NCBI GenBank assembly: GCA_032117095.1
Contig: JAULZZ010000066.1
Coordinates: 1-14,264, forward strand
Direction of reading: 5' to 3'
DNA from: REEB470 sp032117095
GTDB lineage: Bacteria > Bacillota > Bacilli > Paenibacillales > YIM-B00363
Length of the DNA stretch: 14,264 nt
In this document: positions 1 to 7,328 of the stretch, piece after piece
Layout: each line of letters begins with the position of its first letter
Position numbering within the stretch: position 1 is the first letter of the stretch
Made by a program: the position numbers and the translations under genes
Notes under the pieces: model-generated
The model's database searches: none
The model's input: the letters and a program-made list of their open reading frames with translations, nothing else
Told to the model about the DNA's origin: nothing

Positions 1-1
1 A

Positions 2-394
2 CAAGCACAAACCGCAGCAGACGTAGACTACATGCATCAGCGGAAAACAGGCGATCTCATCGTCTGTGCACTCCAAATGGGGGCACACCTCGGAGGCGCT
101 TCCGCACAGCAACTCGACGCACTGGCGGTGTTCGGGCGTGCCATTGGATTGGCGTTTCAAATCCAAGACGACATTCTCGACGCGACCGGCGATACACAGA
201 CGACGGGGAAAATGACGCAACGAGACGTCGAAAACAACAAAAAGACCTATACGGCTTTTGCGGGCGTAGAGGCCTCCCGACAAGCGGTACGGACGCTCAC
301 TCACCAAGGACATGAGGCAATCATCGAGGCAGCGTTTCCGTACCCCCAGCGGTTGATCGAGTTGTCTGAGTGGCTGATGGCGCGTCACCGCTAG
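2..394 (+). CDS. ispA: Polyprenyl (farnesyl/geranyl) diphosphate synthase, C-terminal part
   Basis: The reading frame is open from the window edge, so the N-terminal part, including the first Asp-rich motif, lies outside. The visible 130 residues contain the short KTGDLI segment typical of trans-prenyltransferases. The second Asp-rich motif follows as QIQDDILD (DDxxD type), which binds the Mg-diphosphate of isopentenyl diphosphate, and then the conserved small segment around GKMTQRD and NNKKTY. The enzyme family condenses isopentenyl diphosphate with an allylic diphosphate to make C15-C20 chains for quinones and undecaprenyl phosphate; it acts in the cytoplasm. The gene ends at TAG 392-394, only 20 bases from the convergent stop of the cation-efflux gene, with no strong terminator between them. 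IspA is the most likely member. A heptaprenyl synthase subunit is less likely but cannot be excluded from the C-terminus alone. Confidence 0.85.
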   Translation, partial: QAQTAADVDYMHQRKTGDLIVCALQMGAHLGGASAQQLDALAVFGRAIGLAFQIQDDILDATGDTQTTGKMTQRDVENNKKTYTAFAGVEASRQAVRTLTHQGHEAIIEAAFPYPQRLIELSEWLMARHR

Positions 395-414
395 AACAAC
401 ATGGCTTATTTCCG

Positions 415-1356
415 TTATACGGTTTCGTGTTGTTGCTTGCGCAAAAAGGCACGACCATATTCCCCGTGCGGATGGACAAGCGCGTGTTCGACTTGCACCG
501 TCACATGGTGAATGCCATACGTGTTTGCCAACAATTCATTGACGGCCAAAATGACACAAAATGGCTGAATGTCTGGACGGATGAACACATGCGCTGTGAA
601 GGAGTAATGATCCGTGGAGATCGTCCACAAGTGCATCTCATGCACATCTTGTACGCCTTCGATCGTAGAGATCGACTGGCGGATGTGTGCGAGGTCGAAG
701 GCGTCAGGCACGCGTTCCATCAGCACACCGTAAGCTTCTTTTGTAATTTTTGCGCCACCACGAAAAATAATCGCACCGATGACGACGGAAATGAGCGGAT
801 CAAAGATCGTCCATCCTGTAAAGTATAACAAGATTGCCGCAACGATCACGCCGATGGAGCTGATCAAATCCCCGATAAAGTGCCAGAGCGCACTTTGGAC
901 GTTTAAGTTTTTTTCGCTTTTCATACTCCGTGTCAGCAGGAATGTCATCACGACATTGACGACGAGGCCGATCGAGGCGATCGTGACCATGAGTGTAAAA
1001 TTCACTTCTTCTGGCGACAAAAACCGGCGCACGCCTTCAACGAAAATGCCTACTGCGATGACGCACAACGTCAGTCCATTGAGCAACGAGGCAATCATCT
1101 CAAAGCGCAAATAGCCAAACGTAAATTTTTCGTTGGACGGACGGCGTGCCAAGTAAATGGCCGTCATGCTCAGTCCCAGTGCGAGCACATCGGTGACCAT
1201 GTGTGCAGAATCGGAAAGCAACGCCAAAGAGTTTGACAAAATGCCACCCACGATTTCAATGATCGTAAATAAGAGTGTCAGCACGAGGACGATCCACAAT
1301 GTCTTTTGTGATTTTGCTTGTTGTTTTTCGTGTCGTACGTGATGAAAATCTGTCAT
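415..1356 (-). CDS. czcD: Cation diffusion facilitator, CzcD-like Zn/Co/Cd efflux protein
   Basis: This is a 313-residue integral membrane protein of the CDF family, which exports Zn2+, Co2+ or Cd2+ in exchange for protons. There are six predicted membrane segments between residues about 18 and 200, then a cytoplasmic ferredoxin-like domain (about 210-300) containing VQDVHEMHLWTI, typical of CDF dimerisation domains. The metal site is visible as two HxxxD motifs, His52/Asp56 in segment 2 and His159/Asp163 in segment 5. The loop between segments 4 and 5 lacks the His-rich stretch of many Zn transporters, so the preferred metal is uncertain. Length matches the family. The start at 1356 is preceded by a run of G residues acting as Shine-Dalgarno and by a sigma-A-type promoter. 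It is divergent from xerD and convergent with ispA, so it is probably monocistronic. Confidence 0.93.
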   Translation of the reverse strand: MTDFHHVRHEKQQAKSQKTLWIVLVLTLLFTIIEIVGGILSNSLALLSDSAHMVTDVLALGLSMTAIYLARRPSNEKFTFGYLRFEMIASLLNGLTLCVIAVGIFVEGVRRFLSPEEVNFTLMVTIASIGLVVNVVMTFLLTRSMKSEKNLNVQSALWHFIGDLISSIGVIVAAILLYFTGWTIFDPLISVVIGAIIFRGGAKITKEAYGVLMERVPDAFDLAHIRQSISTIEGVQDVHEMHLWTISTDHYSFTAHVFIRPDIQPFCVILAVNELLANTYGIHHVTVQVEHALVHPHGEYGRAFLRKQQHETV

Positions 1357-1385
1357 CTACATGCCCCCCATTCGTAAGTCATCTT

Positions 1386-1414
1386 AGTATAGTCTACCGC
1401 AGTCCTTTCGCCAA
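1386..1414 (-). promoter_or_regulatory. Sigma-A-type promoter for the czcD-like gene
   Basis: Read on the minus strand, TTGGCG (plus 1409-1414) and TATACT (plus 1386-1391) are separated by 17 bases. Transcription would start near 1379, about 23 bases before the ATG, leaving room for the G-rich ribosome-binding site. No clear metalloregulator operator is seen. The -35 element matches four of six consensus bases and the -10 five of six. Confidence 0.55.
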
Positions 1415-1505
1415 CTGTACGGCGCATGCGAGTAGGGGGACTCCTTTACGAGAAAGCAAAGGAATTTTTAACCAACAGCATATCTGTATCCAAACCGTGT
1501 TTAGT
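1414..1505 (+). repeat. Dispersed inverted-repeat element, copy 1 (upstream of xerD)
   Basis: This is the shortest of three related intergenic copies. It contains a hairpin, TCCTTT (1442-1447) with AAAGGA (1458-1463), followed by TTTTTAACCAA (1465-1475) and the arm GTATCCAAACCGTGTTTAGT (1486-1505). Bases 1465-1505 match 7388-7428 at 33 of 41 positions without gaps. The left arm is shortened and pairs less well: ACT 1414-1416 with AGT 1503-1505, and ACGG 1419-1422 with CCGT 1495-1498. The element ends 18 bases before the xerD start and overlaps the -35 of the czcD promoter at its left end. Function is unknown. Confidence 0.7.
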
Positions 1506-1522
1506 GATGAGGGGGCGAACGC

Positions 1523-2449
1523 ATGGAAGAGGGCACTCCTTCGATGATGCACGGATTGAAGCACTTTTTGTTGTATTTGCGCAGTGAACGTGGGCATTCT
1601 TCTCATACGCTAGAAGCATACGAAACCGACCTTACGTTGTTTTTTGCCTATTGCAAGACGAAGGACGTCATTGCGCTTGACGCCGTCGAGCGCGAGCATT
1701 TGATCGGATTTTTGGAAGAAGAACAAGCAAAACACCGCGCACCACGGACGATCGCACGACGGTGGTCAGCCATTCGGACGTTTTTTAAGTTTCTCTATGA
1801 CGAAAAGCGCATTGCGCGCAATCCGGCTTCCAAGACAAAGACGGCGAAACCAGCCAAGTCGTTGCCCCATGCCCTGACCAAACAACAAGTAGAACAATTG
1901 CTCTGTGCTCCGTCTATCGATACGTTGTTGGGGCGACGAGATCGTACGATGCTAGAAGTACTGTATGCGACGGGGTTGCGCATTACCGAATTGCTCACCT
2001 TGCACATGCGCAGTGTCCACTATGCGAGCGCCTATGTGCATGTGGTGGGAAAAAGAAACCGCGAGCGCATCGTGCCTCTCGGACGGATTGCGCATGACGC
2101 CCTGACGGATTATGTAGCACACGTACGTCCCGTATTGACGCAGGCGCACCCGAGCGAGCAAATGTTATTTGTCAATCGTCGCGGGGAGCCGATGACGCGC
2201 CAAGGGTTTTGGAAAATTATAAAACAGTATGCGTCAACGTTATCTTTGCCTGCCTCGTTGTCTCCACACACCTTGCGCCATTCTTTTGCCACCCATTTAT
2301 TAGAAAATGGGGCAGATTTACGGGTGATCCAACAATTGCTTGGGCACGTGGACATCGCAACGACACAAATTTATACACACGTCGCACAAACACAGCTGCT
2401 CGCAGTGTATCGCCAAGCACATCCACGGGCGCAAATCATCGATCCGTAG
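1523..2449 (+). CDS. xerD: Site-specific tyrosine recombinase XerD
   Basis: This 308-residue tyrosine recombinase resolves chromosome dimers at dif together with a XerC partner. An N-terminal SAM-like core-binding domain (residues about 8-95, with RSERGHSSHTLEAYETDL) is followed by the catalytic domain. The catalytic residues are visible: Arg153 in GLRITELL, Lys in VVGKRNRERIVPL, His249 and Arg252 in SPHTLRH, His275 in LLGHV, and the nucleophile Tyr284 in QIYTHV. The ATG at 1523 is chosen because GAGGGGG lies seven bases upstream. ATG 1544 or 1547 would also give a normal-length protein. XerD rather than XerC is inferred from position, since B. subtilis xerD (ripX) precedes drm-punA-dacF. Here drm is missing and ydbST follows. 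The gene lies just downstream of a copy of the dispersed repeat element. Confidence 0.92.
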   Translation: MEEGTPSMMHGLKHFLLYLRSERGHSSHTLEAYETDLTLFFAYCKTKDVIALDAVEREHLIGFLEEEQAKHRAPRTIARRWSAIRTFFKFLYDEKRIARNPASKTKTAKPAKSLPHALTKQQVEQLLCAPSIDTLLGRRDRTMLEVLYATGLRITELLTLHMRSVHYASAYVHVVGKRNRERIVPLGRIAHDALTDYVAHVRPVLTQAHPSEQMLFVNRRGEPMTRQGFWKIIKQYASTLSLPASLSPHTLRHSFATHLLENGADLRVIQQLLGHVDIATTQIYTHVAQTQLLAVYRQAHPRAQIIDP

Positions 2450-2554
2450 TGTAGGGGGGATGGATATTTTCATATTGTGTGATCATCATTGAAATACGGT
2501 GGATCATCGAGAAGTTAGGAGAGAAGAGGACTGAATCCTAGGAGTGTTCAAGAG

Positions 2555-3037
2555 ATGAATCGGTGGCCAGAGCAAAAACTAGATAAACAGTCGGTGACGT
2601 TATGGAGAATAGATTTGCTCATTTTGTTTTTCATTGAAATTATAGTGTTTGGACTCGTTTCTTTCGGCATTGTCCAATTTACAGGAATGACTTGGATGTA
2701 TCTCGTTTTTGCCATCCTCGTCTTATTTTTTGGGGGGGTGATGATTGTCTATTATCCGCAGGCCAAGTATGCACGATGGGCTTATGAAGTCAGAGACGAA
2801 GAAATTGATTTGGCATATGGAATTTGGTTTTCCAGACGGCTGGTCATTCCGATGGCTAAGATTCAGCATGTCGATACGATCCAAGGACCGATTATGCGTC
2901 AACTTCACGTCAAGACCGTCACCTTCGCCACTGCGGCGGGTACGCACAGTATTCCTGTGCTAAATGCGGAAATGGCGGAAACAATTCGTGAAAAAATTGC
3001 AACCTTAGCGAGGATGACGGACGATGAACACGCATAA
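2555..3037 (+). CDS. ydbS: Membrane-anchored bacterial PH-domain protein, YdbS-like
   Basis: This is a 160-residue protein with two adjacent membrane segments (about 18-40 and 46-68). A cytoplasmic bacterial PH domain (bPH_2, formerly DUF304) follows at about 72-155, seen in the pattern of IDLAYGIWFSRRLVIPMAKIQHV. The same pattern recurs three times in the next gene. AGGAGTG (2540-2546) lies eight bases before the ATG. The last 14 bases overlap ydbT, so the two are translationally coupled and probably form one complex. In B. subtilis, ydbST belongs to the extracytoplasmic-stress sigma-W regulon and contributes to resistance to antimicrobial peptides from other bacilli. I saw no convincing sigma-W promoter (TGAAAC/CGTA) in the 105 bases upstream, so transcription here may read through from xerD. 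The biochemical role is not known. Confidence 0.85.
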   Translation: MNRWPEQKLDKQSVTLWRIDLLILFFIEIIVFGLVSFGIVQFTGMTWMYLVFAILVLFFGGVMIVYYPQAKYARWAYEVRDEEIDLAYGIWFSRRLVIPMAKIQHVDTIQGPIMRQLHVKTVTFATAAGTHSIPVLNAEMAETIREKIATLARMTDDEHA

Positions 3038-4559
3038 CGGGAAAAGAATGCATATTGTAGCGGCATGGTATTGTGCGCTAGATGCAATAAAAAGCTGGCT
3101 TTTTCCCGTTGTTATTCTTGTGATTTCTACTTTCTCCTCGGTGGACCATGCAGATTTTAAAGAAATCGGATGGCGTCTTCTACTCGGACTTCTTATCGTA
3201 GTCTTCGCAGGACTTTTTGGCTGGTTACAGTGGCTACGCTTTCTTTACGTGTTAGAGGACGGGCAACTGAAAATGCAACAAGGCGTCTTGATTCGTACAC
3301 AAAAGACGATTCCATTGGAACGAATTCAGACGGTGGATATCACGCAAAAAGTGATTCATCGGATGACGGGAACGGTTCGATTGCAAGTGCAAACATCAGG
3401 TGGAACGAAGGCTGAGGCGGTATTTTCTGCATTAAGCATGGACGAAGGAGAAAAACTACGCAATCAGTTACTTTCCCTTTCCCAGAACCACACGAAGCCT
3501 GAGAATGAACCATCGTCAGAAGTAGCAATGGTTTTGCCAGTCCGCGAGCCTCAGGAGCATTCGCCAGCCTATCCGTTGTCGTGGAAACGGTTGTTGATTA
3601 CTGGCATCAATACATCGGAAATCAGTTTGGTCATCCCAGTGATCTTAGGAGGTTTGTTTCAACTCAGCCAGATCTTTCCGATCGATCCGTTTGAAGCACT
3701 GTTTGCTTCTTCTGTCTTCGTGTTGGTGGCGTCCTTTATTTTGCTAGTTTGGATCGCTTGGTTGGTCTCTGTCTCGATCTCGGTATTGCGATTTGCCAAT
3801 TACTCGATTTACCGCAAGGGAGAACGATTGTTTATCTCCAGAGGACTGCTCGAAAAGAAGCAAGTGACGATTCCACTCAAGCGAGTGCAGGCGATTCGGC
3901 TAGTGGAAGAACCGCTGTGGGAATGGTTTGGCTATGTATCCGTGCACATGGTCACCACCGGTTACGGAAACAGCAAGGGCGAATCCTCCTTGTTGCACCC
4001 CCTGTTGCGCAGGGAAGAGTTATCCCAATTTTTGGGACATATCGTTCCAGCATATGAGGCAGTCTGTATCCAACCGTTACAGCCATTGCCAAGTCGTTCG
4101 AGACGGACGTACGTGATTCCGTATGTATGCATCACGCTGTTGGTTACTTTTCTCGCCAGTACCTTTTTCCCTCTTTGGGGGTGGCTTGGATTATGGGTAG
4201 TCGTTGCTTCCGTAGTGCTCGGGTTGTGGCAACATCATAGTGCGGGTTGGTGGCATGATGAACAGATGCTTGTTTTGCGGACGAGACGATGGAACCGTGA
4301 GACGCTCCTTGTTCCCATATGGCGGATTCAGACCGTACAGATCGTACAGACACCTTGGGCGCGGAAAATTCTTTTAGCCAATCTGAAGTTGTCGTTGGCA
4401 TCGGGCTCATTATCGCTTTCTTTATTTCCCAATGGGATGCACGGGCTTGGGTTTTCACTGCGTGGCTGGGATGCAAGTCAACTGTTCCAATGGCTTGCGG
4501 TATTCCAACAAAGGAATTCACAGGTGAACCAACGCAAAAACAAGCGGATGATCAACTGA
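3024..4559 (+). CDS. ydbT: Polytopic membrane protein with three PH domains, YdbT-like
   Basis: The 511-residue protein alternates pairs of membrane segments with three bacterial PH domains. The repeated signature is visible at about residues 73-140 (GVLIRTQKTIPLERIQTVDI), 256-340 (GLLEKKQVTIPLKRVQAIRL) and 403-490 (NRETLLVPIWRIQTVQI). Each has the same turn from a basic strand to the IPL-x-R-IQ-x-V core, which indicates internal triplication. Membrane segments precede each domain (about 23-68, 190-250, 360-400). The start lies inside the end of ydbS, with GAGG ten bases upstream. It is inferred to act with YdbS at the membrane in envelope defence. A polar stretch at about 150-185, rich in Glu, Pro and Ser, links domain one to the second membrane pair. 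A candidate terminator lies 146 bases after the stop. Confidence 0.85.
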   Translation: MNTHNGKRMHIVAAWYCALDAIKSWLFPVVILVISTFSSVDHADFKEIGWRLLLGLLIVVFAGLFGWLQWLRFLYVLEDGQLKMQQGVLIRTQKTIPLERIQTVDITQKVIHRMTGTVRLQVQTSGGTKAEAVFSALSMDEGEKLRNQLLSLSQNHTKPENEPSSEVAMVLPVREPQEHSPAYPLSWKRLLITGINTSEISLVIPVILGGLFQLSQIFPIDPFEALFASSVFVLVASFILLVWIAWLVSVSISVLRFANYSIYRKGERLFISRGLLEKKQVTIPLKRVQAIRLVEEPLWEWFGYVSVHMVTTGYGNSKGESSLLHPLLRREELSQFLGHIVPAYEAVCIQPLQPLPSRSRRTYVIPYVCITLLVTFLASTFFPLWGWLGLWVVVASVVLGLWQHHSAGWWHDEQMLVLRTRRWNRETLLVPIWRIQTVQIVQTPWARKILLANLKLSLASGSLSLSLFPNGMHGLGFSLRGWDASQLFQWLAVFQQRNSQVNQRKNKRMIN

Positions 4560-4704
4560 ATTTTTGTGAGATCGTATTGAATACACGTTTGATTCTTTCG
4601 CTCGTTTCATTGTTGCGCCTGTTTGGCATGTAGAGGGTTATTTTGTTTTTCATGAAAAATTGAACGTTTTCATCAAGAACGATATCATCCTAAAACACCA
4701 TCGG

Positions 4705-4737
4705 TGCTCCCGTTTGCTGTCAGGGGCAAAATTTTTT
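4705..4737 (+). terminator. Candidate rho-independent terminator after ydbT
   Basis: TGCTCC (4705-4710) pairs with GGGGCA (4723-4728), five Watson-Crick pairs plus one G-U. The loop is 12 bases, and AAA and a run of six T (4732-4737) follow. The stem is short, so strength is uncertain. It lies in the roughly 400-base gap between ydbT and punA, which otherwise holds the repeat element and the punA promoter region. Confidence 0.45.
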
Positions 4738-4749
4738 GGACTAGTACTA

Positions 4750-4854
4750 ATACTAAACACTGACTGAATACAGGAATACATTTGGGTAAAAAGCTCAGTG
4801 ATTTATTGTGAAATGGGGCTCTTGGTATGGATGTTTTTAATCAGTGTTTAGTAT
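4750..4854 (-). repeat. Dispersed inverted-repeat element, copy 2 (upstream of punA, reversed)
   Basis: The ends form a perfect 14-base inverted repeat: ATACTAAACACTGA at 4750-4763 and its complement at 4841-4854. The copy lies on the minus strand. Read that way its left 31 bases match 7329-7359 at 24 positions, including the shared run AAAAACATC. Its right 43 bases (4792 down to 4750) match 7388-7430 at 31 positions, including GTATTCA and GTGTTTAGTAT. Between the ends a partial hairpin is followed by TTTTT. No transposase is present. I see no direct repeat at its borders that would be a clear target-site duplication. Confidence 0.8.
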
Positions 4855-4883
4855 GACAGCGTGTATGAAGGAGCAGAGTACAC

Positions 4884-4913
4884 TTTTCACGAATACTTTT
4901 TGTGGTGTAAAAT
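4884..4913 (+). promoter_or_regulatory. Possible sigma-A promoter for punA
   Basis: TTTTCA (4884-4889) and TAAAAT (4908-4913) are 18 bases apart in an AT-rich stretch before punA. An overlapping TATAAC is an alternative -10. Both elements deviate from consensus, so this is tentative. No purine riboswitch is visible between here and the gene. Confidence 0.35.
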
Positions 4914-4976
4914 ATAACGTTACAAACGCTCGAAAAAAGAACATAACATTATTTTATGGTGGGAGTTGTCCAACGC

Positions 4977-5822
4977 ATGGATTATGTACATAGGACTAAA
5001 AAGACCGATGATCTTTCTGCCGTTACGCATGCCGCATCGTATATTGCATCAAAAACTACGCATTCTCCACGCATTGGCATTGTGCTTGGATCAGGATTGG
5101 GGGAAGTAGGAAACCAACTCGAACAAGTCGTTTCGTTGCCGTATGCGACGATCCCGCATTTTCCTTTGTCTACGGTGGACGGGCACGACGGCCAGTGGTT
5201 GATGGGGACATGGCACGGGGTGCCAGTGATTTTGATGAAAGGTCGTTTTCATTTGTATGAAGGATATGATGCCCAAACGGTCACGTTTCCGATGCGTGTG
5301 ATGCGTGCGCTAGGGGTAGAGACGTTGATACAGACGAACGCGGCGGGGGCGATCCAGACAGATTTTCGTGTGGGCGATTTGATGGTCATCACGGACCATC
5401 TGAATGCTACGGGGCGTAATCCGCTCACCGGTCCCAACGACGCCTCGTGGGGGTTGCGTTTTCCCGACCTTTCGCAAGCATACAGTCCACGACTGCGCCA
5501 AATTGCACACGCGGTTGCGGCCACAGTCGGCATTTCACTACGCGAAGGGGTGTATGCAGGGGTGTTGGGTCCGTCGTTTGAAACGCCAGCAGAAATTCGC
5601 ATGCTTCGGCATTGGGGAGCCGATGCGGTAGGCATGTCCACGGTGATGGAGACGATCGCCGCACGGCATGCGGGGATGGAAGTACTCGGCATTTCGTGCA
5701 TGAGCAACATGGCCGCAGGCATCCTCGATCAACCGCTCACACACGAAGAAGTGATGGAGACGGGGGAACGCATAAAGCCACTGCTTACTGCACTCGTAGC
5801 AGGGATTGTGCAACGTTTGTAA
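4977..5822 (+). CDS. punA: Purine nucleoside phosphorylase (trimeric, inosine/guanosine type)
   Basis: This cytoplasmic enzyme splits purine nucleosides with phosphate into base and ribose-1-phosphate for salvage. The 281-residue product has the landmarks of the trimeric PNP family. These are the phosphate-binding GSGLG (residues 38-42), GRFHLYEGYD, the NAAGA segment, GDLMVITDHLN, the base-site region AVGMSTVMETIAARHAGM, and ISCMSNMAAGI near the end. Length is typical (about 270-280). ATG 4977 is chosen because GGTGGGAG lies 11 bases upstream; ATG 4956 in the same frame has no ribosome-binding site. In B. subtilis drm (phosphopentomutase), which uses the ribose-1-phosphate, is next to punA; it is not in this window. 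dacF downstream has its own sporulation promoter, so punA is probably transcribed separately. Confidence 0.93.
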   Translation: MDYVHRTKKTDDLSAVTHAASYIASKTTHSPRIGIVLGSGLGEVGNQLEQVVSLPYATIPHFPLSTVDGHDGQWLMGTWHGVPVILMKGRFHLYEGYDAQTVTFPMRVMRALGVETLIQTNAAGAIQTDFRVGDLMVITDHLNATGRNPLTGPNDASWGLRFPDLSQAYSPRLRQIAHAVAATVGISLREGVYAGVLGPSFETPAEIRMLRHWGADAVGMSTVMETIAARHAGMEVLGISCMSNMAAGILDQPLTHEEVMETGERIKPLLTALVAGIVQRL

Positions 5823-5937
5823 TTATATCGAAATCATCGTAGAGGGAACTCTGCAAAGGAAAGTCTTTGCCTAATTTGGCAGCTTGCGATTGGTAAACAC
5901 GCCATCCCGACTACTTTTTCGCATGACCCCTTCTCAC

Positions 5938-5967
5938 GTATACGCCTCCTTCCATTGGGCAACAATG
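5938..5967 (+). promoter_or_regulatory. Sigma-F promoter upstream of dacF
   Basis: GTATA (5938-5942), a 15-base spacer and GGCAACAATG (5958-5967) match the B. subtilis sigma-F consensus (GYATA and GGnnAnAHTR) at every defined position. Transcription would begin near 5974, about 20 bases before the ATG at 5994. The dacF gene is a known sigma-F target in B. subtilis. The site overlaps the in-frame TTG at 5955, which rules that codon out as the start on this transcript. Confidence 0.75.
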
Positions 5968-5993
5968 GGTTTCAAGAGGAGGAGAGTGTGCCA

Positions 5994-7238
5994 ATGGGAC
6001 GAATTTCACAGCAGGATTGCCTTTTTCGCGCGACCCGTTTTCCCTTTGCGATCGTAAGTTTGTTGTGCATGCTCACGTGCATCGGAGGGAGTGCGCTAGG
6101 CGTTGCACAGGCGTCGAGTGGGAGCGAACTCCCGACAGCATCGTTGCCGGTGGAAGCGACCATCCCTGATTTGACACCCAATGCGCGGTCGGCCATTCTC
6201 ATGGCAGAAAACGGCGAAGTCGTCTATGCCAAAAATGCGCATGCCCCCCTGCCGCCGGCGTCGATCACGAAAATTATGACCATGCTCCTCGTGATGGAAG
6301 CACAAGTGTCTGGTCGTCTCAAACCAACGGAGCTCATTCGGACGAGTGACTATGCGGCTTCGATGGGCGGATCGCAAATTTTTTTGCAGCCTGGCGAAAC
6401 GATGTCGGTGACGGACATGCTCAAAGGGGTAGCGATGGCCTCTGCGAATGATGCCGCCGTGGCGTTAGCAGAAGCGATCGCTGGCAGCGAGAAGCAGTTT
6501 GTGGCACGGATGAACGAACGCGCGGCACAATTGGGGATGAAAAACACGCGGTTTCAAAATGTCAATGGGTTGCCGATTGCCGACCACTATACGAGTGCGC
6601 AAGATATTGCGCTCATGTCCAAAGCATTGCTTGCCCACAAACCAATCCTCACCTTCACAAAGTCGTACCAAGACTACTTGCGACGGGATACGAAAAATCC
6701 GTTTTGGCTCGTAAATACGAACAAACTCATCCGCGTATACGACGGGGCCGACGGATTAAAAACAGGATACACACGAGAAGCGCAATTTTGTTTGGCTGCT
6801 ACGGCGATGCGCAATGGACTGCGTTGGATTGCCGTCGTCATGGGAGAACCGAGTACGAAAATACGCAACGCCGAAGTCGCTGCGTTATTCGACTACGGAT
6901 TTTCACAGTTTGAACAGCGCACGATCATTGCCAAAGGGGAGCCCCTCGCTACGGTGGACATCTCAGGAGGAGTGAAACAAAAACTCGTGGTCACTGCCCC
7001 CCAAGCGTACACGGTGCTTGTGCCCAAAGGAACACAAAATCCAACGATTACACAACAATTTATCGTCGGGGCGACGCCGACTGCCCCGATCACGCCACGT
7101 ACGTTACTCGGTCAACTCATCATTACAGCGGGGGATTCAAAGACGATGTACCCCATTTATGCGACAGAAACGATTGCGCAGGCGACGTTTTGGACGCGAC
7201 TGAAGAGTATCCCAAACCGGTTGCTGCACGCATTCTAA
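5994..7238 (+). CDS. dacF: Sporulation D-alanyl-D-alanine carboxypeptidase DacF
   Basis: This is a penicillin-binding protein of the S11 family, 414 residues. It removes the terminal D-Ala from peptidoglycan stem peptides in the forespore-facing wall and so limits cross-linking of spore cortex and germ-cell wall. An N-terminal signal peptide (hydrophobic residues about 16-38, likely cleavage after AQA at 38-40) exports it. The active-site motifs are complete: SITK (Ser90-Lys93), SAN (150-152) and KTG (256-258). A C-terminal beta-rich domain (about 295-385) and a terminal amphipathic helix with TFWTRLKSIPNRLLHAF, suited to membrane anchoring, follow. ATG 5994 is preceded by GAGGAGGAG. A sigma-F promoter lies immediately upstream. 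In B. subtilis dacF also precedes spoIIAA. Confidence 0.94.
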   Translation: MGRISQQDCLFRATRFPFAIVSLLCMLTCIGGSALGVAQASSGSELPTASLPVEATIPDLTPNARSAILMAENGEVVYAKNAHAPLPPASITKIMTMLLVMEAQVSGRLKPTELIRTSDYAASMGGSQIFLQPGETMSVTDMLKGVAMASANDAAVALAEAIAGSEKQFVARMNERAAQLGMKNTRFQNVNGLPIADHYTSAQDIALMSKALLAHKPILTFTKSYQDYLRRDTKNPFWLVNTNKLIRVYDGADGLKTGYTREAQFCLAATAMRNGLRWIAVVMGEPSTKIRNAEVAALFDYGFSQFEQRTIIAKGEPLATVDISGGVKQKLVVTAPQAYTVLVPKGTQNPTITQQFIVGATPTAPITPRTLLGQLIITAGDSKTMYPIYATETIAQATFWTRLKSIPNRLLHAF

Positions 7239-7328
7239 ATCAAATTTCTGTGCAACAGTGGCAGGGATGAGCAGTTTTTTTGTATGAGATTTCATGTGAT
7301 ACATGGAAACATGAAACGGGCGGGGGGA

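Noticed and set aside
370..828. Plus-strand frame of 152 codons over the 3' end of the czcD-like gene
   Set aside because: It is antisense to a clear cation-efflux gene, and its peptide shows no family pattern or ribosome-binding site.
2450..2554. Sigma-W type promoter for ydbST
   Set aside because: TTGAAAT near 2490 resembles half of a TGAAAC -35, but no CGTA -10 follows at the right distance.
4560..4976. Purine riboswitch or other known leader RNA before punA
   Set aside because: None of the conserved purine-aptamer loop sequences are visible; the only structure is the inverted-repeat element, and it lies in the opposite orientation to punA.
5853..5870. GCAAAG/CTTTGC hairpin after punA as a terminator
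   Set aside because: The six-base stem is perfect, but no T run follows (CTAATTTGG), so it is not convincing as a terminator.
5955..5993. Upstream TTG start for dacF
   Set aside because: The codon falls inside the sigma-F promoter, so it would not be on the transcript; ATG 5994 has a good ribosome-binding site and a proper signal peptide.
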